64,000 bases of DNA from an uncultured Croceitalea sp. (GCA_947503285.1 CANNDD010000001.1:372001-436000), one strand, 5' to 3'. Numbered from the stretch's first letter, positions 35,529 to 44,013 are shown. Numbers and translations are program-made. The notes: a model not told the origin generated them from the letters alone.

Positions 35529-36860
35529 TTGTTTAAATTTTTTACATCTAAAATATTTCCAATCCTCTTGGTAAACTTTATTGGAATCCTCGGGTATAGC
35601 CTAGTGATTCCAATATTGATTTTTATAGTAACCGATTTTGGGGGAAATGGTTTTATTTATGGTATTCTTGGCGCTACCTATCCGTTCTTTCAATTTATAG
35701 GTGCCCCGATCTTGGGTCGCCTATCCGACAAGATCGGAAGAAAGAAGGTATTGATAATCTCGCAAGTAGGTACCTTTATTGCCTGGCTTCTATTCCTTTT
35801 GGCTTTTGCATTGCCTAAAACCCAACTTTGGCAACAAAATACGGAACTTACAGGGAGCTATATGATGACCCTGCCGCTGATCATTATATTTCTAGCACGC
35901 ATTTTTGACGGGTTCACAGGGGGTAATATTTCCGTTGCGAATGCCTATATGTCCGATATATCCACGGACGAGGACCGAAATCGTAATTTCGGACTGATGG
36001 GTTCTTCTACAAGTTTAGGTTTTGTAATTGGTCCGGCCTTTGCAGGTCTTTTGGCAAGTTCATTTTTAGGTGAGATACTTCCATTGATTCTCGCTGCCCT
36101 AATTTCTTTGGCCGCAATTTTCGTAATCAATTTTAGGCTTGAAGAAAGCGTACCTTGTATCGTTGATACGGGTGGCATATCCATTAAAAATGTACGGCGC
36201 TTTTTTCAGATTGAGCATAAAGACTGTTTTACAGAGGGTAGCGAAGCGCTAGAACCTGAAAGTAGTACGGGTTGGAGACGTGTTCTGAAAATAAAGGGGG
36301 TACCCTTATTGTACGGTATCTATTTTTTGACCTTTTTTGGCTTTAGCCTTTTTTACGCTGGTCTTCCTATTTACGCCAATGGTATTCTAGAATGGTCTGC
36401 CATAGATCTAGGCATCTTTCTCGCCTATTCCAGCTTTATTATGATTCTAGTACAGGGACCTTTACTAAGTAGGCTATCAAAAAAAATATCGAGTAATTCC
36501 TTAGTGCTGATAGGTTCTTTTTTTCTAGCCTCAAGTTTCTTTTTATTGGCAATGAAGAACACCACCGTTCTATATATAGCCAATACCTTATTGTCTTTGG
36601 GCAATGGATTGATGTGGCCTAGTTTCTTAGCGCTTTTATCTGCAGCCGGCACCAAAAAAGCACAAGGAGCCATACAAGGCTACGGAACATCGATGGGTAG
36701 CATCGCAAGTATGTTAGGTTTGGTAATCGGGGGTACACTCTTTGAAAGCATAACTACGTCGGTCTTTATTCTAGGGGCATGTATCTTTGTGATTATAACA
36801 CTTTTGATGCTAATACATAGACATCGACATAGTGGAAGTGAAGCACTGCAACCAGCTTAA
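35529..36860 (+). CDS. MFS transporter (drug:H+ antiporter type)
   Basis: 443 residues with twelve hydrophobic segments. The family motif GRLSDKIGRKKVLIISQ follows helix 2, and a second characteristic region ARIFDGFTGGNISVANAYMSD resembles tetracycline/multidrug exporters. The central loop (about 212-255) is long. The only in-frame start near the first helix is TTG at 35529. It lies in the AraC-rich block and may export the same class of compound as the RND pump. Confidence 0.88.
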   Translation: MFKFFTSKIFPILLVNFIGILGYSLVIPILIFIVTDFGGNGFIYGILGATYPFFQFIGAPILGRLSDKIGRKKVLIISQVGTFIAWLLFLLAFALPKTQLWQQNTELTGSYMMTLPLIIIFLARIFDGFTGGNISVANAYMSDISTDEDRNRNFGLMGSSTSLGFVIGPAFAGLLASSFLGEILPLILAALISLAAIFVINFRLEESVPCIVDTGGISIKNVRRFFQIEHKDCFTEGSEALEPESSTGWRRVLKIKGVPLLYGIYFLTFFGFSLFYAGLPIYANGILEWSAIDLGIFLAYSSFIMILVQGPLLSRLSKKISSNSLVLIGSFFLASSFFLLAMKNTTVLYIANTLLSLGNGLMWPSFLALLSAAGTKKAQGAIQGYGTSMGSIASMLGLVIGGTLFESITTSVFILGACIFVIITLLMLIHRHRHSGSEALQPA

Positions 36861-36912
36861 CACCTGTCCTATTTATATCCAATCGCCAAAAATGGCAATT
36901 TTAATTGGATTA

Positions 36913-36969
36913 TGGTCATTATGCCTTGGGTTTTGGTTAACCAAAGGCTTCAACACGGTTTTAAATTTG
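36913..36969 (+). promoter_or_regulatory. AraC-type paired half-site promoter of a small membrane protein gene
   Basis: TGGTCA at 36913 and TGGTTA at 36934 are 21 bp apart; -7 box TAAATTTG has TTTG at 36966, 32 nt after the second. Around the second box it is almost identical to the RND operon promoter (TTTTGGTTAACC in both). Confidence 0.78.
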
Positions 36970-36994
36970 TAATGAATTTAAAACCAAGGAAATA

Positions 36995-37252
36995 ATGAAA
37001 AATGGATGCCATCAATTAGACAGACCTTCACTATTGTATATCATTTTGGAAGAGCTGGTCTTTTTAAAAGAGACGCGAAAAACAACAGCTTACATTCTGA
37101 ACGTATTGAAACGTTCTTACAACGGCGTCAAAGCAAAATACCGACGTGTTGTAAAAAACGAATGGACCCAAGCATACTTGATCCTCGCCGGATACATGAC
37201 ATTTTCGACCTTGCTCCTATTCGTTACCTATAAACTGGTCATGATATATTGA
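36995..37252 (+). CDS. small single-helix membrane protein, unknown
   Basis: 85 residues with a charged, basic N-terminal two-thirds and one C-terminal hydrophobic helix (LAGYMTFSTLLLFVTYKLVMIY). I recognise no family. It is called because its ATG is 26 nt after a promoter of the shared AraC-type design, one of the clearest of the set. A second, overlapping frame (37006-37233) lacks this support. Confidence 0.6.
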   Translation: MKNGCHQLDRPSLLYIILEELVFLKETRKTTAYILNVLKRSYNGVKAKYRRVVKNEWTQAYLILAGYMTFSTLLLFVTYKLVMIY

Positions 37253-37372
37253 AAAGCCGTTATGGGTGCCCTTGACCAAACCATGATTGGGCCAGGAAAC
37301 ACCTTCCTTATCTAGGGATGTTACGCACTACACTGAAATACTATTTTCAGGAATAAATAGACCTATCGTATT

Positions 37373-37402
37373 TTGGTGATATTGGTCAAAAAAATAACTT
37401 TG
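37373..37402 (+). promoter_or_regulatory. consensus promoter of AraC gene with internal TGGTCA box
   Basis: TTG at 37373, a 19-bp spacer and TAACTTTG at 37395 form an almost ideal Bacteroidota promoter. A TGGTCA box (37383) lies between the -33 and -7 elements, where a bound protein would block RNA polymerase, suggesting autorepression. The transcript would have almost no leader. Confidence 0.62.
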
Positions 37403-37406
37403 TGGT

Positions 37407-38297
37407 ATGTCAAAAAAAGAAATACCGGTATTTGAAACAAGTAACGATATTCACGAAGCTACGGGCTTTGACCATCGTAGTCATATACCCGGGTTTGACA
37501 TTTTCACCCTTGAATCACTTGAACCCACGACAAGAAGATGTATGCCCCCATATCGCCAAGGATTCTATCAAATAGGTATTCTTAGCAATACTACCGGCAG
37601 CGAAATCAATTTGAATACCAATGCCGTTAAGTTGGAAAAACTACCCCTTTGGTTTGTGGTGCCAGGGCAAATATTTTCTTGGGTACGCAGTTCAGAGACT
37701 GCCGGCTATCATATTCAATTTCGAAAAGAATTCATCGCCCATTCGATAGCCAATTTGACCGAAGAGTTTCCTTTTCTAAAACTTACCGAAAACAGTGTGT
37801 TCTTAATGACGGAAGAAGAACAAAAGTCCTTGGAATTTGATATGGCCAGGATGCTGTCCGTTTTTGAAAATCCCCACCCATATCAAGAACGCATGTTACA
37901 GGGCATGCTGGTTTCATTACTATATAATTGTAAAGCAGTTTTTGAGCGATTTAAAACTACCGAAAGCCACTTATCCAGAGGCCAGATTTTAACCCAACAA
38001 TTTCAGCAATTGGTGGATAGGATTTACGCTGATTCCAAAAATGTCAGTGATTATGCCGAGCAACTAAATGTTACCCCCAATTACCTTACAACCACGGTAA
38101 AGCAAATCACCGGCAAAACGGCCAAGAATATCATACAAGAGCGTATTTTCTTGGAAAGTAAAACGATGCTGACCTTTACCGACTTGGATATTGCCCAAAT
38201 AGGATTTCAACTTAACTTTCAAGAACCCACCCATTTCACACGCTTCTTTAAAAAGTTTAGCGGAACTACCCCGAACAAATTCAGACAAGCATTGTAA
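37407..38297 (+). CDS. AraC-family regulator (cupin sensor plus HTH)
   Basis: 296 residues. The sensor half has PPYRQGFYQIGIL and WFVVPGQIFSWV; the HTH half has VSDYAEQLNVTPNYLTTTVK and AQIGFQLNFQEPTHFTRFFK followed by KFSGTTPNKFRQ. The small-molecule ligand is unknown. Start ATG at 37407 is only a few bases after the -7 box, so translation is nearly leaderless. It precedes the last SDR gene with a paired half-site promoter. Confidence 0.92.
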   Translation: MSKKEIPVFETSNDIHEATGFDHRSHIPGFDIFTLESLEPTTRRCMPPYRQGFYQIGILSNTTGSEINLNTNAVKLEKLPLWFVVPGQIFSWVRSSETAGYHIQFRKEFIAHSIANLTEEFPFLKLTENSVFLMTEEEQKSLEFDMARMLSVFENPHPYQERMLQGMLVSLLYNCKAVFERFKTTESHLSRGQILTQQFQQLVDRIYADSKNVSDYAEQLNVTPNYLTTTVKQITGKTAKNIIQERIFLESKTMLTFTDLDIAQIGFQLNFQEPTHFTRFFKKFSGTTPNKFRQAL

Positions 38298-38308
38298 TAC
38301 CCATATTT

Positions 38309-38364
38309 AGGTCATTACCTATTAAAAACTGGTTATTTTTTTATGGCTATTGGCCAGAACTTTG
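38309..38364 (+). promoter_or_regulatory. AraC-type paired half-site promoter of the second SDR gene
   Basis: AGGTCA at 38309 and TGGTTA at 38330 are 21 bp apart; TTTG starts at 38361, 31 nt after the second, one less than the others. Downstream GTATTGTAATTAAAA matches the other promoters. Confidence 0.68.
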
Positions 38365-38387
38365 TATTGTAATTAAAAAGATATACT

Positions 38388-39065
38388 ATGGACGATAGAA
38401 AAATAGCTTTAGTGACAGAAGCTGAAAATGGGCTGGCCTATAGGCTTGCAGGCATCTTAAGGGAAAAAGGATATGAGGTGATCATTGCGGCCCAAACAAC
38501 GGCATATAACGATTTGAGAACGAAAGACTTGAAAGGGATGCGATTATTGGAAATGGATGTCACCACCACCAGCGGCATTACCCAATTATACGCTTACATT
38601 AAAACGGTATACGGAAAACTTGATGTACTTATCAATAATGCGGAAATAGCGAATGGGTTTGGCCAGAAGTTGACCGAATTGGATATCACCCAGGTAAGGA
38701 AACTATATGATCGGAATTTCTTTTCGGTATTGCAACTAACCCAAAAATTGTACCCTTTATTACGGAAAGGCCATTCTTCGCGAATTATCAATAGTACTAG
38801 CGGACTGGGAAATCTAAGTAAGATGGGTAATGAGGATTTTTGTTATTCGAACTATAAAATGACGGCCTACTCCACTGCAAAGGCAGCTTTGGAAATGTTG
38901 ACCCTTTTATTATCAAAGGAATTTGAGGGTACCAACGTAACCATTTCGGGTTTTGACCCTATACGCCTGAAAAACTGTACCCACAACAGTGTCAAATTAT
39001 CTAGCGAGGTCGAACATGAACTTCTTGAACTATTGGAAACCCAGACACATTTTGAAACGATTTGA
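38388..39065 (+). CDS. SDR-family protein with altered cofactor motif
   Basis: 225 residues with an SDR fold: DVLINNAE, catalytic Ser in IINSTSGLG and Tyr-Lys in YSTAKAALEML. The N-terminal glycine motif, normally TGxxxGIG, reads TEAENGLA, so two glycines are missing and cofactor binding may be weak or lost. The C-terminal part after FDPIRLKN is short. It may be an active enzyme with unusual cofactor geometry or a regulatory relative. It has its own regulated promoter. Confidence 0.82.
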   Translation: MDDRKIALVTEAENGLAYRLAGILREKGYEVIIAAQTTAYNDLRTKDLKGMRLLEMDVTTTSGITQLYAYIKTVYGKLDVLINNAEIANGFGQKLTELDITQVRKLYDRNFFSVLQLTQKLYPLLRKGHSSRIINSTSGLGNLSKMGNEDFCYSNYKMTAYSTAKAALEMLTLLLSKEFEGTNVTISGFDPIRLKNCTHNSVKLSSEVEHELLELLETQTHFETI

Positions 39066-39162
39066 AATGAGTAAAATACCATTTTCAAAGCACCCATTTC
39101 ACGGCACAAAAAAATAAATCCCCTCTAGGTTGATATCTAAAAAGTACCATTTAGCATGCGGT

Positions 39163-40824
39163 CTAATTCTCGTTCAAGTATTTATGCACCATGCTGATTG
39201 ACATTGAACCCTCTCCCACGGCCGAGGCTACCCTATTCATAGCACCACTTCGAACATCACCGGCCGCAAAAATACCCGGCACGCTGGTCTCTAAAAGATA
39301 TGGAGGCTTGTTTTGTTTCCATTGCGCTTCGGTAGATGTACTATCCAGCACATCCCTACCGGTTACCAAAAACCCTTTTTGATCCTTTAAAAAATCATTT
39401 CCTGTCCAATCTGTGTAGGGGCGTGCCCCAATAAAGATGAATATTGCCCGTGCATCAAGTAGCTCCTCTGATTTTAAGGTATTGTTGCGCAGTACCACTT
39501 GTTCAAGTCTAGATTCACCGATTGCCTCAATAATCTCAGAATTGGCGACCAATTCTATATTATCGGTATTATTTATTTGATCGATCAAATAAGAACTCAT
39601 CGTACTTTCTAAAGAATCCCTACGTATCACAATACTGACTTTTTTGGCATATTTTGATAGATACATGGCCCCCTGCCCCGCACTATTGCCCCCGCCTACC
39701 ACAAATACGTTGCCGTCTTTACAGGTATGGGCCTCGGTAGTCGCCGCACCATAGTACACGCCTGCTCCCGTTAGGGCATCCATGCCCTTGTTCGACAACT
39801 TTCGATAAGCAACGCCCGTTGCGATGACCACAGCTTTGCCCTTTACTTGGTCGCCGTTTGAAAGGGTGACGATCTTATAAGAATCTTGCACTTCAATTTT
39901 ACTGACCTCTAGCGGGGACAGAAATTCAATACCGAACCTCGTGGCCTGTGTAATGGCCCTTCGGGCAAGATCGGATCCGCTTAGCCCTTTTGGAAACCCT
40001 AGGTAATTCTCGATGCGCGAACTGGTACCTGCCTGTCCACCCGGAGCTTTTCGGTCGATAAGTAAGGTTTTCAGGCCTTCACTGCCCCCATAGACCGCAG
40101 CGGCCAATCCGGCAGGGCCGGCCCCAATAATGATAACATCATATAAGGCTTCTTGGGCGTTGACGTGCAATCCTAATTTCTGCGCAATTTCAGTAAGGTC
40201 AGGGTTTTTCAAGACACTTCCATCCTCAAAAAAAACCGAAGGCAAGTCTTTTGATTCAAGCTTATTGGTTGCGACCAATTCCTTCGCGACATCCTCATTC
40301 TCTATATTTAGAAATTGATAGGGAAACATGTTTCCTGACAAAAAATCCTTGATGATATGCGTATTTCTAGAAAATGGATATCCTACCACGCGTAACCCTG
40401 AAAAGGGAGGGGAATAATGGGCAAGCCAATCTTGTAAAACGTCATCGATTACCGGATATAACTTTTCTTCTGGGGGATTCCATGGTTTGAGCAAATAATA
40501 ATCCAATTGCACCTCATTGATTGCCTTGATGGCAGCATCGGTATCAGAATAAGCGGTAAGCAATACCCTTTTTGCTTGGGGATAGCTGCTCAGTGCCTTC
40601 TCTAAAAAATCTACCCCCAACATGTCGGGCATGCGTTGATCTGAAAGCAACAACGCTACTTCCCCTCCTTTATTCTTGAGCTCTTGAATGGCTTCAAGTG
40701 CCTCATGGGCCGAAGTTGTGGCCATGATCCTATAATCGTTTCGATATCTAGAACGCAGATCCCCCCGTATGGCGGCCAAAACTTGTGGATCATCATCTAC
40801 GGCAATTATGATTGGCTTTTTCAC
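39163..40824 (-). CDS. receiver domain-thioredoxin-reductase-like flavoprotein fusion
   Basis: 553 residues. Residues 1-130 are a receiver domain (IIIAVDDDPQ, LLSDQRMPDM with the phosphorylatable Asp, LLKPWNPPEEK). A thioredoxin-like middle part (about 140-220) follows. From about 228 comes a TrxR-like FAD/NADPH domain with IIIGAGPAGLAAAVYG and VFVVGGGNSAGQGAMYL, closing with GIFAAGDVR. At the place where TrxR has CxxC this protein has YGAATTEA, so it lacks the redox dithiol. It overlaps the upstream kinase gene by 4 bp. By inference it is a flavin-based signal output of that kinase. Confidence 0.9.
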   Translation of the reverse strand: MKKPIIIAVDDDPQVLAAIRGDLRSRYRNDYRIMATTSAHEALEAIQELKNKGGEVALLLSDQRMPDMLGVDFLEKALSSYPQAKRVLLTAYSDTDAAIKAINEVQLDYYLLKPWNPPEEKLYPVIDDVLQDWLAHYSPPFSGLRVVGYPFSRNTHIIKDFLSGNMFPYQFLNIENEDVAKELVATNKLESKDLPSVFFEDGSVLKNPDLTEIAQKLGLHVNAQEALYDVIIIGAGPAGLAAAVYGGSEGLKTLLIDRKAPGGQAGTSSRIENYLGFPKGLSGSDLARRAITQATRFGIEFLSPLEVSKIEVQDSYKIVTLSNGDQVKGKAVVIATGVAYRKLSNKGMDALTGAGVYYGAATTEAHTCKDGNVFVVGGGNSAGQGAMYLSKYAKKVSIVIRRDSLESTMSSYLIDQINNTDNIELVANSEIIEAIGESRLEQVVLRNNTLKSEELLDARAIFIFIGARPYTDWTGNDFLKDQKGFLVTGRDVLDSTSTEAQWKQNKPPYLLETSVPGIFAAGDVRSGAMNRVASAVGEGSMSISMVHKYLNEN

Positions 40825-42224
40825 GTGTTTTCTTGTTCTATATTATGATTTTTGGGCAGGCATACCTCAAATATCGTTTCCCCTGGTTTCGATTTTACCT
40901 TAAGCTGTCCATTGTGTTGTTTGATGATCTTCATGGCAACATCAAGCCCCAACCCGGTACCTTCCCCAATCTCCTTTGTCGTAAAAAAAGGTTCGAAAAT
41001 ATGGTTTAGATGTTCTTCTGCTATACCAGAGCCGTTATCCTTCACGTATACATAAACAAAATTCCCCGAGGCTTTGGTCTGAACTGAGATTTCTCCGCCT
41101 TTGTCCGGTAGCGCATGAATCGCGTTATCAATCAAGTTGGTCCAAACTTGGTTCAGTTCTCCGGGAAGCCCATGGATTTTTGGCACGTTACCATCAAACT
41201 GTACGGTAATCTTATGTCCGACTTTTGATATCTTATGGTCCAATACGTTAATGGTGCTTTGTATGCCCGTATGAATGTCCAACATTTGAAAATCCAGGCT
41301 TTGATCCATGTAAGAATAGGTCTTTACCGATTTTACCAGGGTCTCTATTCTTGAAGACGCCTCTTTGATGTCGGTAACCGTTTTATGGGTCGTCATGTTC
41401 TGAACGATCCATTTTAAAACAGGATTAAAATCCTCTTCACGAAGAAATGATTTCACATATAATAAATCATCTGTATTGAATTGGTACTCGACCAGAAGGG
41501 GAACCAAGTCGTACTTATCTTCAAGGCTACAATCCGTGAACCAATCATATAGATCATCTTCTAGATTGTTTTTTTCGAGCATGGAAAGCCCTGATGGTTT
41601 CTCTTCGAGCTTTCGATACATAAAATCATTTATTTTGTCAATAGCAGCGGCGTCGGCCCTAATTTTAATCACTTTTTTGAAATCTTCGGGCAATCCCTTT
41701 AAATGTTGCTGTAACAAAGAAGCACTTCGTACCATCGCAGAAGCCGGATTGTTAAGTTCATGGGCCAAGCCTGCCGAAAGCTTCCCTAAGGCAATGAGCT
41801 TTTCATTTTGCACCTCGATCTGGGTGATATTGCGAATACGATTGTTCATTTCATGCACCAAAACCTCAGTCAATTCATAGAACTTACCTATCAAGACCTG
41901 AAGTTTATCGCGGTGCAATTTACCGACCACGGCGGGCTTAATGGCAATGGCAAAACCACTGGCATTTTTAGCCCTGGAATAGGGCAACAAACCTGATATA
42001 TCATATTTTCTAAGTCTTCCGAACGCCTTACGACTATTGTTCCTTTGAAAATAAATCTCGAAATCACCCTCAAAAATAAGTAGTAAATTATCAATGGAAC
42101 TGCCCAACTCGAACAGATAGCTACCTGTTGCAAGCTCTTCAATCTCCAAATTTTCCCTCAACCACTCCAATTGTTCTTTTGGCACCTTTTGTAATTGGGG
42201 GAAATCGGTAAGTTCGTAGGTCAT
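40821..42224 (-). CDS. cNMP-binding-domain sensor histidine kinase
   Basis: 467 residues. Residues 1-120 form a cNMP-binding-like beta-roll (LLLIFEGDFEIYFQRN). A histidine-kinase core follows, with the phospho-acceptor His in LAHELNNPASAMVRSA, and the ATPase domain: VWTNLIDNAIHAL (N box), VKDNGSGI (G1) and GEGTGLGLDVAM (G2). No membrane segments, so it is cytoplasmic. It is upstream of, and overlaps, the receiver-flavoprotein gene. It is divergent from the CPA2 antiporter gene with a 173-bp gap. Confidence 0.9.
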   Translation of the reverse strand: MTYELTDFPQLQKVPKEQLEWLRENLEIEELATGSYLFELGSSIDNLLLIFEGDFEIYFQRNNSRKAFGRLRKYDISGLLPYSRAKNASGFAIAIKPAVVGKLHRDKLQVLIGKFYELTEVLVHEMNNRIRNITQIEVQNEKLIALGKLSAGLAHELNNPASAMVRSASLLQQHLKGLPEDFKKVIKIRADAAAIDKINDFMYRKLEEKPSGLSMLEKNNLEDDLYDWFTDCSLEDKYDLVPLLVEYQFNTDDLLYVKSFLREEDFNPVLKWIVQNMTTHKTVTDIKEASSRIETLVKSVKTYSYMDQSLDFQMLDIHTGIQSTINVLDHKISKVGHKITVQFDGNVPKIHGLPGELNQVWTNLIDNAIHALPDKGGEISVQTKASGNFVYVYVKDNGSGIAEEHLNHIFEPFFTTKEIGEGTGLGLDVAMKIIKQHNGQLKVKSKPGETIFEVCLPKNHNIEQENT

Positions 42225-42397
42225 ATTCGTATCTTGTAATATACCGGCATGTAGCCAATTTTGTTCCCTGAAAGATAACGAACTTCAGCTAAAAAAGCAG
42301 CCTAGAAACAACAAAGGATCCCATCATCTTTTCAAAGGGGAAATCGATTTTTCAGACCAAGGAATAGTTGTAAATTGACAACACCAAAAATCAACTT

Positions 42398-43588
42398 ATG
42401 CAACATCATGTACTTTTCAACCTGTTCGCCATTTTTGGTGTGGCCACGGCAGTAATCGTAATATGCAAGTTTCTTAAAATCAGGTATATTATCGGCTATC
42501 TGATAACGGGGGTATTGTTAAGCCCGAATACCAGCAGGTATTTTGCCGATATGGAAGAGGTTGATGTATACGCTGAAATCGGAATAATACTTTTACTCTT
42601 TACGGTAGGATTGGAATTTTCATTCAGCAATCTCAAACGAATCAAGAACTATGTTTTAATCGGCGGAGCTTCACAGGTTTTCTTTACCATCGTGCTTACC
42701 GCCTCGCTGATATGGGTGTTGATGCGACCCTCATTAGAGGAGAGTATTTTTTGGGGGTTTCTCTATGCATTGAGTAGCACGGCGATTGTGGTGAAGGTGA
42801 TGCAAGACACCAACAAGATCACCACCCCACACGGAAAGTTTGTTTTGGCCATCTTACTTTTTCAAGATATCATGATCGTTCCGTTGATGTTGTTTACCCC
42901 GATACTTGCAGGTGCGGGGGAAACCAGTACCGCTGAGGCTTTGCTTTGGCTATTGGGCAAATTGATCTTGATGGGCGGAATTGCGTATTTACTGGCTCGC
43001 TTTATCATTCCGTTTTTCTTGAAGACCGTAATGAAGATTCAAAGTCAAGAGGTTTTTTTGATAGCTACCGTCTTCATAGTCACCGGCGTCGCCCTACTCA
43101 CTGAGAAACTGGGGCTCTCTTTGGCCTTGGGGGCATTTATTGCAGGCTTGATCATTGCAGAAACAGAATATAACCGCATGGCCATATCATGTTTTCTTCC
43201 ATTTCGCTATGTTTTTATGAGTTTCTTTTTTATCTCGATGGGGATGTTGCTTGATTACCAAATTTTCACGACCGATTTCGGGTGGATCGTTTTCTGGTTC
43301 TTCTTTGCATTGATCGTAAAGGCCATAGCAGGAATTTTGGCCGTAAAAGTGATGAAACTGGATTGGAAGACCGCTCTGGCCGTTGGGTTTTCCATTGCGC
43401 AAATTGGGGAATTCTCTTTTGTATTGGCGCAAAGCGGATTGGAATACGAACTTATAAGCAAAAACAATTATCAAATCTTCTTGGCCGTATCCATTTTGTT
43501 GATGTCGGTAACCCCGTTTATCGTTGCCAAGGCCGAAAAAATACAACCCACCTTTGCCAAATTAACACGAACTAAGGGCCATGTCTGA
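42398..43588 (+). CDS. CPA2-family (Kef-type) cation:proton antiporter
   Basis: 396 residues with about 12 hydrophobic segments. The hallmarks include YLITGVLLSPNT, VGLEFSFSNLKRI, YALSSTAIVVKVM and LLFQDIMIVPLML. The membrane domain is complete; there is no C-terminal TrkA-N domain, so it is a short-form member. The family exchanges potassium or sodium for protons. The stop codon overlaps a glutaredoxin-like gene by 8 bp, suggesting redox or electrophile-linked control as in the E. coli KefB/KefC systems. Confidence 0.9.
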   Translation: MQHHVLFNLFAIFGVATAVIVICKFLKIRYIIGYLITGVLLSPNTSRYFADMEEVDVYAEIGIILLLFTVGLEFSFSNLKRIKNYVLIGGASQVFFTIVLTASLIWVLMRPSLEESIFWGFLYALSSTAIVVKVMQDTNKITTPHGKFVLAILLFQDIMIVPLMLFTPILAGAGETSTAEALLWLLGKLILMGGIAYLLARFIIPFFLKTVMKIQSQEVFLIATVFIVTGVALLTEKLGLSLALGAFIAGLIIAETEYNRMAISCFLPFRYVFMSFFFISMGMLLDYQIFTTDFGWIVFWFFFALIVKAIAGILAVKVMKLDWKTALAVGFSIAQIGEFSFVLAQSGLEYELISKNNYQIFLAVSILLMSVTPFIVAKAEKIQPTFAKLTRTKGHV

Positions 43589-43838
43589 AAAAAAGCTAAA
43601 ATTGTATGGTACCAACTGGTGTACCAAATCTGCCAACCTTCGGAATTACCTTCAGTCCATTTGGATGGAATTTGAAGATTATAATGTCGAGACCCAACCG
43701 GAAGCAGATAAAACCGTCCGTGCACTTTATGATGGTCAATTGAAATTCCCCACCGTTACGTATGGGGAACATTTTTTGAAAAATCCGTCCATCAAAGAAT
43801 TGGATGAATTTTTAGAGGAGCATGATTTGATGACCTGA
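43581..43838 (+). CDS. glutaredoxin-like protein, CxxS type
   Basis: 85 residues, thioredoxin fold: LKLYGTNWCTKSANLRNYL with Cys14 and Ser17 (a CTKS active site), KFPTVTYGEHFLKNPS with the cis-proline. With one cysteine it would be of the monothiol type. It overlaps the antiporter gene by 8 bp, so translation is coupled. Confidence 0.88.
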   Translation: MSEKKLKLYGTNWCTKSANLRNYLQSIWMEFEDYNVETQPEADKTVRALYDGQLKFPTVTYGEHFLKNPSIKELDEFLEEHDLMT

Positions 43839-43990
43839 CCTTATGCCGTTAGCCCCTTTTAAAGATTCCATAGGCAAAGTTTGACATGGGCTTGGGGATG
43901 CCCTATTTTTTTTAGCAAAAACCCTTTGCAAATACGATAATGGCGGAAAGATGGCATGCTTATGACGTCATCAACACAAGTTAGAATACA

Positions 43991-43998
43991 TATATTTG
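43991..43998 (+). promoter_or_regulatory. -7 box TATATTTG of the second HTH-beta-lactamase fusion
   Basis: TATATTTG matches TAnnTTTG and lies 15 bp before the start codon. No good TTG lies at the expected spacing. Confidence 0.48.
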
Positions 43999-44013
43999 GG
44001 CAGTCTATAATCT

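Noticed and set aside
37006-37233. 75-codon plus-strand frame overlapping the small membrane protein
   Set aside because: The other frame starts earlier, fits the promoter and has a clean membrane helix.
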